64,000 bases of DNA. Origin: Occultella glacieicola. GTDB lineage: Bacteria; Actinomycetota; Actinomycetes; Actinomycetales; Beutenbergiaceae. Every line of letters begins with the position of its first letter. Positions within the stretch are counted from its first letter, which is position 1. The position numbers and the translations under genes were made by a program. This document shows, piece after piece, positions 10,159 to 18,672 of this stretch. Location of the stretch: assembly GCF_004353825.1 (NCBI RefSeq), contig NZ_SMNA01000002.1, forward strand, positions 186,001-250,000, read 5' to 3'. Under the pieces are notes generated by a model. That model did no database searches. It was not told the DNA's origin and worked only from the letters and a program-made list of their open reading frames with translations.

Positions 10159-10698
10159 TCAGAACGGGGCCCCGACCTTCTCGACCAGGGACCGGCCGTC
10201 CTCGAACTCAGAGGTGTCGTCGCCGGCGTCCGCCTCCTCGAGGCCGTCGTCCTGGGGGTCCGGCGGCGCCTCCTCCTCGGACACCTCGTCCATGCCGGAG
10301 ACGTCCACGGTGACCTCACCCACCGAGCCGTCCCGCCGCACCTTCCGGACCGATGCCACCACGCGACTGAGTTCCAGTGCGAACGCGGTCGGGCGGATGA
10401 CCGGCTCCCAGGCGGTGCCACCGTCCTTGGTGGTGTACTCGTGGAAGGAGAGCCGGCCCTGGACGAGCACGGCGTCACCCTTGTGCACGCTCTCGGAGAT
10501 GTTGGTGGCGAGGTCCCCGTTCGCCTTGACGGAGTACCACTGGGTGGCGCCGTCCCTCCACTCCTGCGTCTTGCGGTCGAAGAAGCGGGGCGTCGTGGCG
10601 ACGCCCACGTTGACGAACGGCGGGCGACCGTCGTTGAGGTAGAGCGTGGGCGTTTGACCCACGTGTCCCTGGATCGTGACTTCGACGTCCTTCGGCAT
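10159..10698 (-). CDS. ssb: Single-stranded DNA-binding protein paralogue
   Basis: A 179-residue OB-fold SSB. The core (about residues 1-115) includes VEVTIQGHVG, FVNVGVAT, WYSVKANGDLATN and GDAVLVQGRLSFHEY. The tail is acidic (SEEEAPPDPQDDGLEEADAGDD) but ends EKVGAPF rather than the usual DDDIPF-type tip, keeping only the terminal Pro-Phe. It is probably a second SSB beside the replicative copy normally found between rpsF and rpsR. A GAAGGAA ribosome site precedes ATG 10698. It is a lone gene between ettA and the GTPase pair. Confidence 0.9.
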   Translation of the reverse strand: MPKDVEVTIQGHVGQTPTLYLNDGRPPFVNVGVATTPRFFDRKTQEWRDGATQWYSVKANGDLATNISESVHKGDAVLVQGRLSFHEYTTKDGGTAWEPVIRPTAFALELSRVVASVRKVRRDGSVGEVTVDVSGMDEVSEEEAPPDPQDDGLEEADAGDDTSEFEDGRSLVEKVGAPF

Positions 10699-10823
10699 GA
10701 TCGATTCCTTCGCTCGGACCGGCGTGTTCCGGTGGGTTCAAGCGTGGAACCCGGCACCCCGAACCGGGCCTGCCCGGGAACCGGCTGGGGAAGGACCGGC
10801 ATCGCGGGCCCGGCTGTGGATCG

Positions 10824-12290
10824 TCAGGAACCGAGCACGCCGCGACGCACGGCGGCGTGCTCGGCGAGCGGACCTGCCGTCGGCTCGCTCAGGTCCTTCG
10901 CGACGACGGAGCCGATCGCACCCGTGGTGCGGGCGAGGTAGTCCTCGGAGCGGGCCACCGCCGTCGCCTGTCGTTGCCGCTTCGCGGCGTTCAGCAGCAG
11001 CAGCCCTCCGATCAGCACGACCACGCCACCGGCGGCGAGGGCCGTCGCGGGCAACGCCGTGTGAAGCGCCAGGACGACGATCGCCCCCAGGATGAGGGCC
11101 ACGCCCAGGATCGTGGCGAGCAGTCCGAGGAGCCGGCGGCGTGCCGCCGCGCCGTCGTGCGAGGACGGCAGGTCCTCGTCCGAGAGGGCCTTCCAGACGT
11201 GGGCGTCGAAGTCCGCACCGTCGGGGACGGTCGCGGTCACCGCCTCGAGCCACCTCGGCGGGAGTCCGTTCGTGGCCTCGGCGAGCCAGCGGTCCCGGAT
11301 CGCCTCGATCCGACTGCGGGCCGGCTGCTGGACGGGACTCAGCGCCACACGGCGCGAGCTCGATACCGCGGACCGGATCGACTCGGTCACCGACGGCACT
11401 CCGGCGGCGACCGCGATGCGTTCGGCGGTGACCTCCGCGTAGGGAGGCTGCGGTTCGACGTCGCCGAGGTGTGGTCGCAACCGCTCGGCGATGGCGACGA
11501 TCTCCGAACGCGCCGTGCGGGCACCGATGGACTCCCCGGCGATGACCTCGCCGAGTTCGCGGTGAAGCGCCTCCACCCCCTCGTTGGTGCGAGCGGAGAC
11601 CAGGCGGATCCGCACGTCAGCCAGTCCGTCCTCGTCGATCAGGCGCCGCACGTCCTGGAGCACCCGGTCGCGGGAGTGCTCGGGGATGGTGTCGATCTGG
11701 TTGATCACCACGAGCATGGCCTCATGTCGTGCCGCGAGTGCGCGCAGGTACTTCTCGTGCAGGGCGTTGTCGGCGTACTTCTGGGGATCGACGACCCAGA
11801 CGAGCAGGTCGATGAGCGGAAGCAGTCGGTTGACCTGGAGGGCGTGGTCCTCCTCGACCGAGTCGTGGTCCGGGAGGTCGAGCAGGACCAGTCCGTTGAG
11901 CGCCTCCTCACCGGTGCCGGCGTCCAGTTCGGACACCCGCTGGATCCGCCGCCTCGGGTCCACCTGCAGGAAGTCCAGCAGCGCGGTCGCCTCGCTCCCC
12001 CAGACGCAGGCGGCGGCCTGCGCGGTCGTGGGCCGGAGCACGCCGACGTCCGCGAACTCGAGGCGGGTGAGCGCGTTGAACAGACTGGACTTGCCCGAGC
12101 CGGTGCCGCCGACGAGCGCGACCACCGTGTAGTCCACCCCGAGTTCGACGCGACGCGTCACCGCGGCGAGGTCGAGCCGGGCCTGGGTGACGACATCGGA
12201 GTCGATCCGGTCCGCGGCCAGGTCCAGCGCCGCATCGATGTCGGCGATGCGCCGGCCCAGTTCGGCGCCGGCGTCCTCCGCGTTGCTCAC
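10824..12290 (-). CDS. Dynamin-like membrane GTPase, second of a pair
   Basis: A 488-residue GTPase. P-loop GGTGSGKSS is at residues 61-69, a switch II motif DLPDHDSV follows, and the G4 motif NQID lies in VVINQIDTIP. Near residues 395-440 a transmembrane hairpin (LLATILGVALILGAIVVLALH, then AAGGVVVLIGGLLLL) anchors it to the membrane, and an Arg-rich helical tail follows. The layout fits bacterial dynamin-like or YfjP-type GTPases. GTG 12290 overlaps the stop of the other GTPase in a GTGA junction, so the two are coupled and may work as a heteromer, as DynA/DynB do in Streptomyces division (analogy only). Confidence 0.8.
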   Translation of the reverse strand: MSNAEDAGAELGRRIADIDAALDLAADRIDSDVVTQARLDLAAVTRRVELGVDYTVVALVGGTGSGKSSLFNALTRLEFADVGVLRPTTAQAAACVWGSEATALLDFLQVDPRRRIQRVSELDAGTGEEALNGLVLLDLPDHDSVEEDHALQVNRLLPLIDLLVWVVDPQKYADNALHEKYLRALAARHEAMLVVINQIDTIPEHSRDRVLQDVRRLIDEDGLADVRIRLVSARTNEGVEALHRELGEVIAGESIGARTARSEIVAIAERLRPHLGDVEPQPPYAEVTAERIAVAAGVPSVTESIRSAVSSSRRVALSPVQQPARSRIEAIRDRWLAEATNGLPPRWLEAVTATVPDGADFDAHVWKALSDEDLPSSHDGAAARRRLLGLLATILGVALILGAIVVLALHTALPATALAAGGVVVLIGGLLLLNAAKRQRQATAVARSEDYLARTTGAIGSVVAKDLSEPTAGPLAEHAAVRRGVLGS

Positions 12291-13915
12291 AAGTACCCCT
12301 TCAGCTCGCTCGCGCGTACCCGCAACCGGTGCGCCGCTCCGTCGTCGAGACCGACTCCGTCGAGCGCAGCGACGAACACGTCGGCCTCCGCGTTCACCGC
12401 GACCTCCGCCCAGTCGGCCAGGTCACCGCGCAGGCGTGACACGGCGGCGACCCCGCGGTCGCCGAAGATGCGACGCACGGCACGCTCGGCGCCGTCCAGT
12501 CCCGCGGCGGCCACCTCGACCAGGGCGGACAGGGCGTCCGGCTCCAGCCCGGCATCGTCACCGGCCGGCTTGAGCGCGCCGCAGACCTCCGCGACCACGT
12601 CGTCCCATTCCTTCACGAGTTGTTCGAGCCGTGTGGTCCGCGCGGTCGTCGAGGCCTCCGCGGACACCAGCTCCGCGACCTGCCGGCCGGCCGGCGTACG
12701 TTCGGCCGCCGTCCGGACCAGCCGCTCGCCGCGTTCGGCGGCCTCCTTGACGAGGGTGCGGGTGGCCCCGATCGCCACCTCCCGCAGATTCCGCACCGAC
12801 TCGTTCCGGGCCTTCGCGGCCCGCCGGAAGCGCCAGGTCTCGAAGACGTTCGAGGACGGCGCCACGAGCGGTGCGAGGATGCCACCGCTGCTCGCCCCGG
12901 CGAGCCAGGTGGTGGTCGGTGCTCCGGTGGCGGCGGCGCCGGAGGCCACGTCGGCCTTCGCCTGCTCGGCAGCCGTCGACGGCGCCGCGGCCAACTGGTT
13001 GCGCAGGGCGAGCGCGGTCCGGCGCTGGGTATCCAGGGCCGCGGCCACGTCCTGCACGTCCTGGCGCAGTGCCGGCCAGGCGCCGCGGACGGTGCGGGCG
13101 ATGATGCTGCGGGACTGGCTCTGGGCACCGAGCACGGTGAGCCATTTGGAGAACTCCTGGACCCGCTCGGGGGGCAGCACACCCTCGTGCGGGCCGACGT
13201 CCGGGATCACGAAGAACGGGACGGCGCCGAAGCCCTGGGCGTCGAGCCGGTCGAAGAGGTCGCGACGAACCTTCCCGAGCCCGGCCCGTTCGACCCGGTT
13301 CAGGACGACCGCCAGGGAGACCCCACGCTCGGAGGCGGTGTGCAGTCGCGCCCACGGCACGGCGTCCCCGTACCGGGATCCGGTGGTGACGAACACCCAC
13401 AGGTCCGCGAGTTCCACCAGTTCGTCGGCCAGCCCGCGGTTGCCGGAGTGCACGGAGTCGAGGTCCGGCGCGTCGAGCAGGGCGAGCCCGCGGGGAACCT
13501 CGTCATGGACGCTGACCCGGGCCACCTCGATGACCGGGTGCGACTCGAGCAGCTCGGCGTCCTTGGGATGCACCACGAGGACCGGTTCACGCGTGGTCGG
13601 GCGCAGCACCCCAGCCTCGCTGACGTCCGAGCCGACCACCGAGTTGACCAGGGTGGACTTGCCGGCGCCGGTGGAACCGCCGACCACCACGATGACGGGT
13701 GCGGCGACCTGCTTGAGGCGGGGCAGCAGATGGTTGCGGACCTGCGTCGAGAGCCGGTCGCGGCGGCTGCGGGCATCCTCGGCGTCGGCGGTGTCCAGGG
13801 GCAGGGACGCGGCGTCCAGGTTGCGGAGCAGGTCCTCGATGACCTCGACCATCGGCAGCCGCTCCGGACGCGGGCTCACGTCCGGTTCATCGGTGGTGGT
13901 GGGGGTGTCGGTCAC
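12287..13915 (-). CDS. Dynamin-like GTPase, first of a pair
   Basis: A 542-residue protein. P-loop GGSTGAGKSTLVNSVVG lies near residue 80, switch II is DAPDLDSV, and G4 is NRVE. A long, mostly helical C-terminal half follows with a weakly hydrophobic Gly/Ala-rich stretch (LAGASSGGILAPLVAP) in place of the clear hairpin of its partner. The GTG start at 13915 (VTDTPTTTDE) gives a short acidic leader. The shared DxPDxDS switch with the downstream gene marks them as paralogues. Together they form a two-gene operon. No closer function can be read from the sequence. Confidence 0.78.
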   Translation of the reverse strand: MTDTPTTTDEPDVSPRPERLPMVEVIEDLLRNLDAASLPLDTADAEDARSRRDRLSTQVRNHLLPRLKQVAAPVIVVVGGSTGAGKSTLVNSVVGSDVSEAGVLRPTTREPVLVVHPKDAELLESHPVIEVARVSVHDEVPRGLALLDAPDLDSVHSGNRGLADELVELADLWVFVTTGSRYGDAVPWARLHTASERGVSLAVVLNRVERAGLGKVRRDLFDRLDAQGFGAVPFFVIPDVGPHEGVLPPERVQEFSKWLTVLGAQSQSRSIIARTVRGAWPALRQDVQDVAAALDTQRRTALALRNQLAAAPSTAAEQAKADVASGAAATGAPTTTWLAGASSGGILAPLVAPSSNVFETWRFRRAAKARNESVRNLREVAIGATRTLVKEAAERGERLVRTAAERTPAGRQVAELVSAEASTTARTTRLEQLVKEWDDVVAEVCGALKPAGDDAGLEPDALSALVEVAAAGLDGAERAVRRIFGDRGVAAVSRLRGDLADWAEVAVNAEADVFVAALDGVGLDDGAAHRLRVRASELKGYL

Positions 13916-14100
13916 GGAGCCTAGCCTGCCCGTTCCGGGTGCGTCGGACCAAACGGGCACCTGGGCACCGCGCGTGATCGCGTCGGGGCCGTGCCCGGCC
14001 CGGCTGCGGCGGTTCGGGAGGGTCGGGGCACGTTGAACATCCTATGCGGGACGCGCCGCCACGCGGAGGCGCGGCCCCGGCCCGGATATCCTGAGCGGGC

Positions 14101-14173
<73 letters not shown>

Positions 14174-14216
14174 CCGCTGCGACGTCCCCGGACGGCTCGC
14201 CCGGCACGGGAGCGGT

Positions 14217-14576
14217 TCAGGGTCGCGGCGTCCGGCGCGCCGCCTCCGCGAGCAGCTCCCGGACGCCGGGCCGGGCGACGTCGGCGGCGGTGACGAACCG
14301 GATGTGGCGGGCCCTCGTCCCGGTGCCCGCGAGGAGCCCGGCCGGGTCCAGGTCGACGAGCTCGGCACCGTTCGCGAGCATCAGGTTCACGTGCCCGCGG
14401 TGCGGGACGATCCCGGCGATCAGGTGCTTGTAGGTGCCGGGCTTGTACGTGTAGCCGATCAGTCCCGAGGTGACGTCCTGCTCCTCGACCGCGTCGGGGA
14501 GTGTCTCGGCCACCAGTTCCCGGAGCCGTTCGACGACCTCGACCAGGGACGCGTCGAGTCCGTCGGCGATGCTCAC
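14217..14576 (-). CDS. DUF1801-family protein
   Basis: A 119-residue cytoplasmic protein of the DUF1801/YdhG-like family. Visible hallmarks are LPDAVEEQDVTSGLIGYTYKP, shortened here to LPDAVEEQ and GLIGYTYKP, then KHLIAGIVPHRGHVNLML and RHIRFVTAADV. The family has an SCP2-independent small alpha/beta fold and no firm biochemical role. GTG 14576 overlaps the HerA-like stop in a GTGA junction, so it is translationally coupled to that ATPase. Its 3' end lies 43 bp from the tRNA-Arg gene, which is on the other strand. Confidence 0.8.
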   Translation of the reverse strand: MSIADGLDASLVEVVERLRELVAETLPDAVEEQDVTSGLIGYTYKPGTYKHLIAGIVPHRGHVNLMLANGAELVDLDPAGLLAGTGTRARHIRFVTAADVARPGVRELLAEAARRTPRP

Positions 14577-15661
14577 GGGGCCGGGCGCAGCGGGACTCTC
14601 ACGTCGGAGCCGCCCTCCTCGGTGATCCGCTCCCCCATCTGGACGAGGGTGGGCTCGGAGATGAACCCCCCGGCGAACAGGGCCTGGCCCTGCGCGAAGG
14701 AGGCCGCGCGGCCGAGGAGCTCCTCGGGCACGAACCCGAAGACGTCGGCGAGTTCGGCCAGGTCGCGGGGGGCGTTCATCCGCATCAGGCCGAGGTTGTC
14801 GCACTGCGAGAGCACGTTCGGGTGGATCTTCGTCGGCCGCTGCGTGGACAGCAGCAGCCAGAGTCCGAACTTCCGGCCCTCCGCGGCGACCTGGATGATG
14901 CGGTCGGTCAGCGCCCTCTCGACGGCGGTCGCCGGGTCCGGCGGGCAGAGATTGTGGGCCTCGTCGATCACGATCAGGACCGGTCGGCGGGACTCCCGGG
15001 TGTTCCAGAGGTGCTCGAACACGCTCAGCGCCGCGACCTTCGGCTCCGCCGGGTGTGCGAAACCACCCAGGTCGAGCACGGTGACGGCGGGGCGCTGGTC
15101 GACGATCTCGGTCACCGAGGTCGCACCCCTGGACCACAGTTCCCAATCGAGCACCTCGAGGTTCTCGATCCGGCGGGCGAGCCGGGCCTGACCGGGATCG
15201 CCGGAGTCCCGCAGCGACGCGAGGAAACTCTCGTTCGTGAACCTCCGGTGGTCGCCGTCGACGTGAAGGAGGACGTTGTACTCGTCGGCGTCGGCGATCG
15301 GGTCGAGCTGCAGGACGGCGGCCTTCGACGCCGCGGACAGGTCGATGAAGGCCGTGTGCAGCCGTTCGCCGCCGATGCGGGTGGAGTGCAGGACCCGGAT
15401 GTCGGCGCCGGCGATCGCGGCGACGGCGTCCGGGTTACCGCTCGACCGTGTCTCGTGCATCCGGGTGAAGTCGGCATTCGGATCGAGGACGAGCAGCGGC
15501 AGTTCGGTCGCGAGCAGGAGCTGCTCCAGCACGACGCCGAGTGCGTACGTCTTGCCCGAGCCGCTCTGGCCGCACCAGAACGTGTGTCGGTTGAAGCGTC
15601 CGGCGGCGAGGCGTGCTACCTGCTCGGGCCGCTCCAGTTGGGTACCGATCGTCAGCTCCAC
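14573..15661 (-). CDS. HerA-like (DUF87) P-loop ATPase
   Basis: A 362-residue protein of the HerA/FtsK superfamily. Walker A GQSGSGKT is at residues 31-38, LLVLDPNADF follows, Walker B is VLIVIDEAHNLCPP, and a sensor-like LLLSTQRPTKIHP is followed by LSQCDNLGLMRMN. HerA proteins are hexameric DNA-translocating motors, often paired with nucleases or defence effectors. No nuclease or Sir2 gene is adjacent; only a coupled DUF1801 gene follows. GTG 15661 has a GGAAGG ribosome site, although an in-frame extension of 31 residues upstream exists. The role is open. Confidence 0.75.
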   Translation of the reverse strand: MELTIGTQLERPEQVARLAAGRFNRHTFWCGQSGSGKTYALGVVLEQLLLATELPLLVLDPNADFTRMHETRSSGNPDAVAAIAGADIRVLHSTRIGGERLHTAFIDLSAASKAAVLQLDPIADADEYNVLLHVDGDHRRFTNESFLASLRDSGDPGQARLARRIENLEVLDWELWSRGATSVTEIVDQRPAVTVLDLGGFAHPAEPKVAALSVFEHLWNTRESRRPVLIVIDEAHNLCPPDPATAVERALTDRIIQVAAEGRKFGLWLLLSTQRPTKIHPNVLSQCDNLGLMRMNAPRDLAELADVFGFVPEELLGRAASFAQGQALFAGGFISEPTLVQMGERITEEGGSDVRVPLRPAP

Positions 15662-15791
15662 GCCGCAAGCCTTCCACAGCCCACTCGGACCGCACAGGGC
15701 CTTCGGGCCGTTCCGACCGGATTTCACCCAGGAAGGATGAGCAAGTATGAGCACCGTGCCCGACCGCCGGCCGGGGTGGAACGGCGCGACG

Positions 15792-16601
15792 TCAGCCGGT
15801 GGTGCTGGGTGCGTGCCTGCCGATCGGGATCACCATGGGTGCCCCGGTGCGCGGATCCGGGATCACGTCGCAACGCAGGTCGAAGACGTCCCGGACGGTC
15901 GCGGCGGTGACCACCTGCGCGGGCGGTCCCGCGTCGACGATCCGACCGGAGCGCATCGCGACCAGGAGGTCGGCATAGCGCGCGGCGAGGTTCAGCTCGT
16001 GGAGCACGAGGACGATCGTCGTGCCACGCTGCCGGTTGAGGTCGACGAGCAGGTCGAGCAGTTCGATCTGGTGATTGAGGTCGAGGAAGGTGGTCGGCTC
16101 GTCGAGCAGCAGGATGCCGGTCTGCTGGGCCAGCGCCATCGCGATCCAGACCCGCTGCCGCTGGCCGCCGGAGAGTTCGGCGACGGGCCGGTCGACCAGG
16201 TCGGCCGTGGCGGTCGCGTGCAGCGCGGCGTCGACGGCCGCATCGTCGGCGGCACTCCAGCGGCGGAACCAGCCCTGGTGCGGGTGCCGGCCCCGACCGA
16301 CGAGATCGGCCACGGTGATCCCGTCGGGCGCCACCGGGGCCTGCGGCAGCATCCCGAGCACCCGCGCCACGTCGCCGGGTCGCATCCGGTGCAACGGCTC
16401 GCCGTCGAGCAGGACCACCCCGGCCCGCGGCTCGAGGAGCCGCGCGAAGCCACGCAGGAGGGTGGACTTGCCGGATGCATTGGCTCCGATGATCGCCGTG
16501 ATCCGGCCCGCCGGCAGCACCAGGTCGACCTCGTGCACGACCGGCGTGGTGTCGTAGCCGAGGGTCAGGCCCCTGGCCTCGAGGAGATGATCCGGCCTCA
16601 C
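15792..16601 (-). CDS. Ferric-siderophore ABC transporter ATP-binding protein (FecE/FhuC type)
   Basis: A 269-residue cytoplasmic ATPase with Walker A GANASGKST, Q-loop LPQAPVAPDG, signature LSGGQRQRVWIAMALAQ, Walker B ILLLDEPTTFLD and switch His in LVLHELNLA. It energises iron(III)-siderophore uptake through the two FecCD-type permeases upstream. GTG 16601 overlaps the upstream stop in a GTGA junction. It is the last gene of a four-gene operon (SBP-permease-permease-ATPase) behind an iron box. Confidence 0.93.
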   Translation of the reverse strand: MRPDHLLEARGLTLGYDTTPVVHEVDLVLPAGRITAIIGANASGKSTLLRGFARLLEPRAGVVLLDGEPLHRMRPGDVARVLGMLPQAPVAPDGITVADLVGRGRHPHQGWFRRWSAADDAAVDAALHATATADLVDRPVAELSGGQRQRVWIAMALAQQTGILLLDEPTTFLDLNHQIELLDLLVDLNRQRGTTIVLVLHELNLAARYADLLVAMRSGRIVDAGPPAQVVTAATVRDVFDLRCDVIPDPRTGAPMVIPIGRHAPSTTG

Positions 16602-17641
16602 CCGGCGCTCGTTTCCCGCGCGGCGCTGATCAGCACCCACGCGATGTAGGGGGCACCGAAGGCGCCCGTGACGACCCCCGTGGAGATCGGCCACGCCAGC
16701 GCGTGCTGCGCCAGCAGATCGGCCACCTGGAGGATGACGGCGCCCATCAGGCCGGACGCGAGGATGCTGCGGCTCGTGGGGCCGAGCGCGATCGCAGCGA
16801 GCGGACCGGCGAGCATCGCGACGAAGGCGACGGGGCCGACCGCCGCCGTCGCGACCGAGACCAGCACGGCCGCGACACCGAGCAGAACGAACCGGTCACG
16901 CTCCGCGCGGGCGCCGAGCATCCGGGCCGGCTCGTCGCCGAGCTCGAGTGCCCGCAGCATCCGGGCGAGACCGGGCCCGGACACCGCGAGAACGACGAGC
17001 AGTACGGCGACGACCCGGAGCAGGCCCGGGGTCGCCATCCCGACCGAGCCGACGAGCCAGCTGAGCGCCGCGCGCGCATCACTGAACTCGGCGCGAGCCA
17101 CGAGATAGGACGTCACCGACGACGCGAGGGCCCCGACTCCGATGCCGACGAGGATGAACCGGTACTCCGACACGCCGCGGTGCCACGCGAGGAAGTACAC
17201 GAGGGCCGCCGTCGCGAGGCCGCCCAGGAGCGCGTAGCCGGAGAGCGTGAACCCGGCGACCCCGCCGAGAACGAGGGCGGCTGCGGCGGCCGTGCCCGCG
17301 CCGGCGGCAACACCGAGGAAGTCCGGGGACGCGAGCGGATTGCCGAGCACCCGCTGGAACAACGTGCCGGAGACCCCGAGCGCGATCCCGACCAGCGCGG
17401 CCGCACCGGCCCGGGTCAGCCGCAGTTCCTGGATGACGAACACCGTGGCGTCCTCGCCGACGCCGAAGGTCGCCAGGACGGCGTCGACGGGTGGCACCAC
17501 GACGCTACCGACCACCAGCGAGACGACGAAGAGCAGGACCACCACCGCGGACAGCACGACCACAGTCGCGCCGAGGCGACGACGCGAGAGCGCCCGAAAC
17601 CGACGGGCCGTGGTCCCGACCGGCGCCATGACGGCCGTCAT
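16598..17641 (-). CDS. FecCD-family siderophore ABC permease
   Basis: A 347-residue membrane protein of the BtuC/FecD family with about nine to ten hydrophobic segments. Family motifs are LRLTRAGAAALVGIALGVSG, GNPLASPDFLGVAAGAGTAA and VGPVAFVAMLAGPLA near the cytoplasmic coupling loop. ATG 17641 overlaps the upstream permease stop (ATGA), fixing the start inside a longer open frame. It forms a heterodimeric channel with the upstream permease. Confidence 0.93.
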   Translation of the reverse strand: MTAVMAPVGTTARRFRALSRRRLGATVVVLSAVVVLLFVVSLVVGSVVVPPVDAVLATFGVGEDATVFVIQELRLTRAGAAALVGIALGVSGTLFQRVLGNPLASPDFLGVAAGAGTAAAAALVLGGVAGFTLSGYALLGGLATAALVYFLAWHRGVSEYRFILVGIGVGALASSVTSYLVARAEFSDARAALSWLVGSVGMATPGLLRVVAVLLVVLAVSGPGLARMLRALELGDEPARMLGARAERDRFVLLGVAAVLVSVATAAVGPVAFVAMLAGPLAAIALGPTSRSILASGLMGAVILQVADLLAQHALAWPISTGVVTGAFGAPYIAWVLISAARETSAG

Positions 17642-18672
17642 ATCGTCACGATCCTGCGGAACCGCACCAGCAGGACGAAGACCGGCGCCCCGAGCACGCC
17701 CACCACCACACCCACCGGGACCTCCGCCGTCGGGAGCAGCACCCGGCCCAGGATGTCGGAGCCGAGCAGCAGGACGGGGCCCAGCACCGTCGAGTAGGCG
17801 AGGATCCAGCGGTAGTCCGGCCCGGTGATGAGCCGGGCGAGGTGCGGGATCATCAGGCCCACGAACACGATCGGTCCGCAGGCAGCGGTAGCGGCCCCGC
17901 ACAGCAGCGCCACGATCGCGAAGAGCACACCGCGGGTGCGGTCGATACGCAACCCGAGGGTGCTGGCGAGTTCGTCACCGAGGGAGAGCAGGTTGAGCGC
18001 CCGCCCGGTGAACAGGGCCGCAACGATCCCGACCGCGAAGTACGGCGCCAGCTGGACCAGGACCGGGTAGTACCGACCCGCAAGCGCGCCGACCTGCCAC
18101 ATCCGCAACTCGTTCAGGGCGTCCGGGTCCGCGAGCAGGATCGCCGAGGAGAACGATCCGCACAGTGCGGTCGCGGCGGCTCCGGCGAGGGCCAGCTTGA
18201 CCGGGGTGGCGCCCTCGCGCCCGACGGCCGCGATCGTGTACACGGCCACGGTGGCCAGGGCGGCGCCCGCGAACGCGAACCACACCGCGGCACTGGCCGG
18301 CATCGCACCGAAGACGAGCGCTCCCGCCACCACCGCCAGCGCCGCGCCCGCGTTGATGCCCAGCACGCCCGGGTCGGCGAGCGGGTTGCGTGCCAGTCCC
18401 TGCAGGATCGTTCCGCCGAGTGCGAGCGCCGCCCCGACCACGAGGGCGATCAGGGTTCGGGGCATCCGCATCTCCCGGATCACCGTCGCGTCCGCTCGGT
18501 CGGTCGAGCCGATCAGGGCCTGCCACACGTCCGCCGGCGCGACGTCACGCGAGCCCAGGCCGACGCTGATCAGCACGAGCACGAGCAGGACGAGGGCGGC
18601 GGGAAGCAGGCCGAGAGCGCGACCGGAGCGACGGGCGACCGAGGACGGCGGTGCGACCCGGGTCGTGCTCAC
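17638..18672 (-). CDS. FecCD-family siderophore ABC permease
   Basis: A 344-residue BtuC/FecC-type permease with MRMPRTLIALVVGAALALGG, ARNPLADPGVLGINAGAALA and CGPIVFVGLMIPHLARLITG, the last being the coupling helix region. GTG 18672 overlaps the binding-protein stop in a GTGA junction. Length and hydrophobic pattern are normal for the family. Confidence 0.93.
   Translation of the reverse strand: MSTTRVAPPSSVARRSGRALGLLPAALVLLVLVLISVGLGSRDVAPADVWQALIGSTDRADATVIREMRMPRTLIALVVGAALALGGTILQGLARNPLADPGVLGINAGAALAVVAGALVFGAMPASAAVWFAFAGAALATVAVYTIAAVGREGATPVKLALAGAAATALCGSFSSAILLADPDALNELRMWQVGALAGRYYPVLVQLAPYFAVGIVAALFTGRALNLLSLGDELASTLGLRIDRTRGVLFAIVALLCGAATAACGPIVFVGLMIPHLARLITGPDYRWILAYSTVLGPVLLLGSDILGRVLLPTAEVPVGVVVGVLGAPVFVLLVRFRRIVTI

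Noticed and set aside
10857-14036. A plus-strand open frame of about 1060 codons across the GTPase pair
   Set aside because: Antisense shadow; the minus strand has two intact GTPases with P-loops and a GTGA junction.
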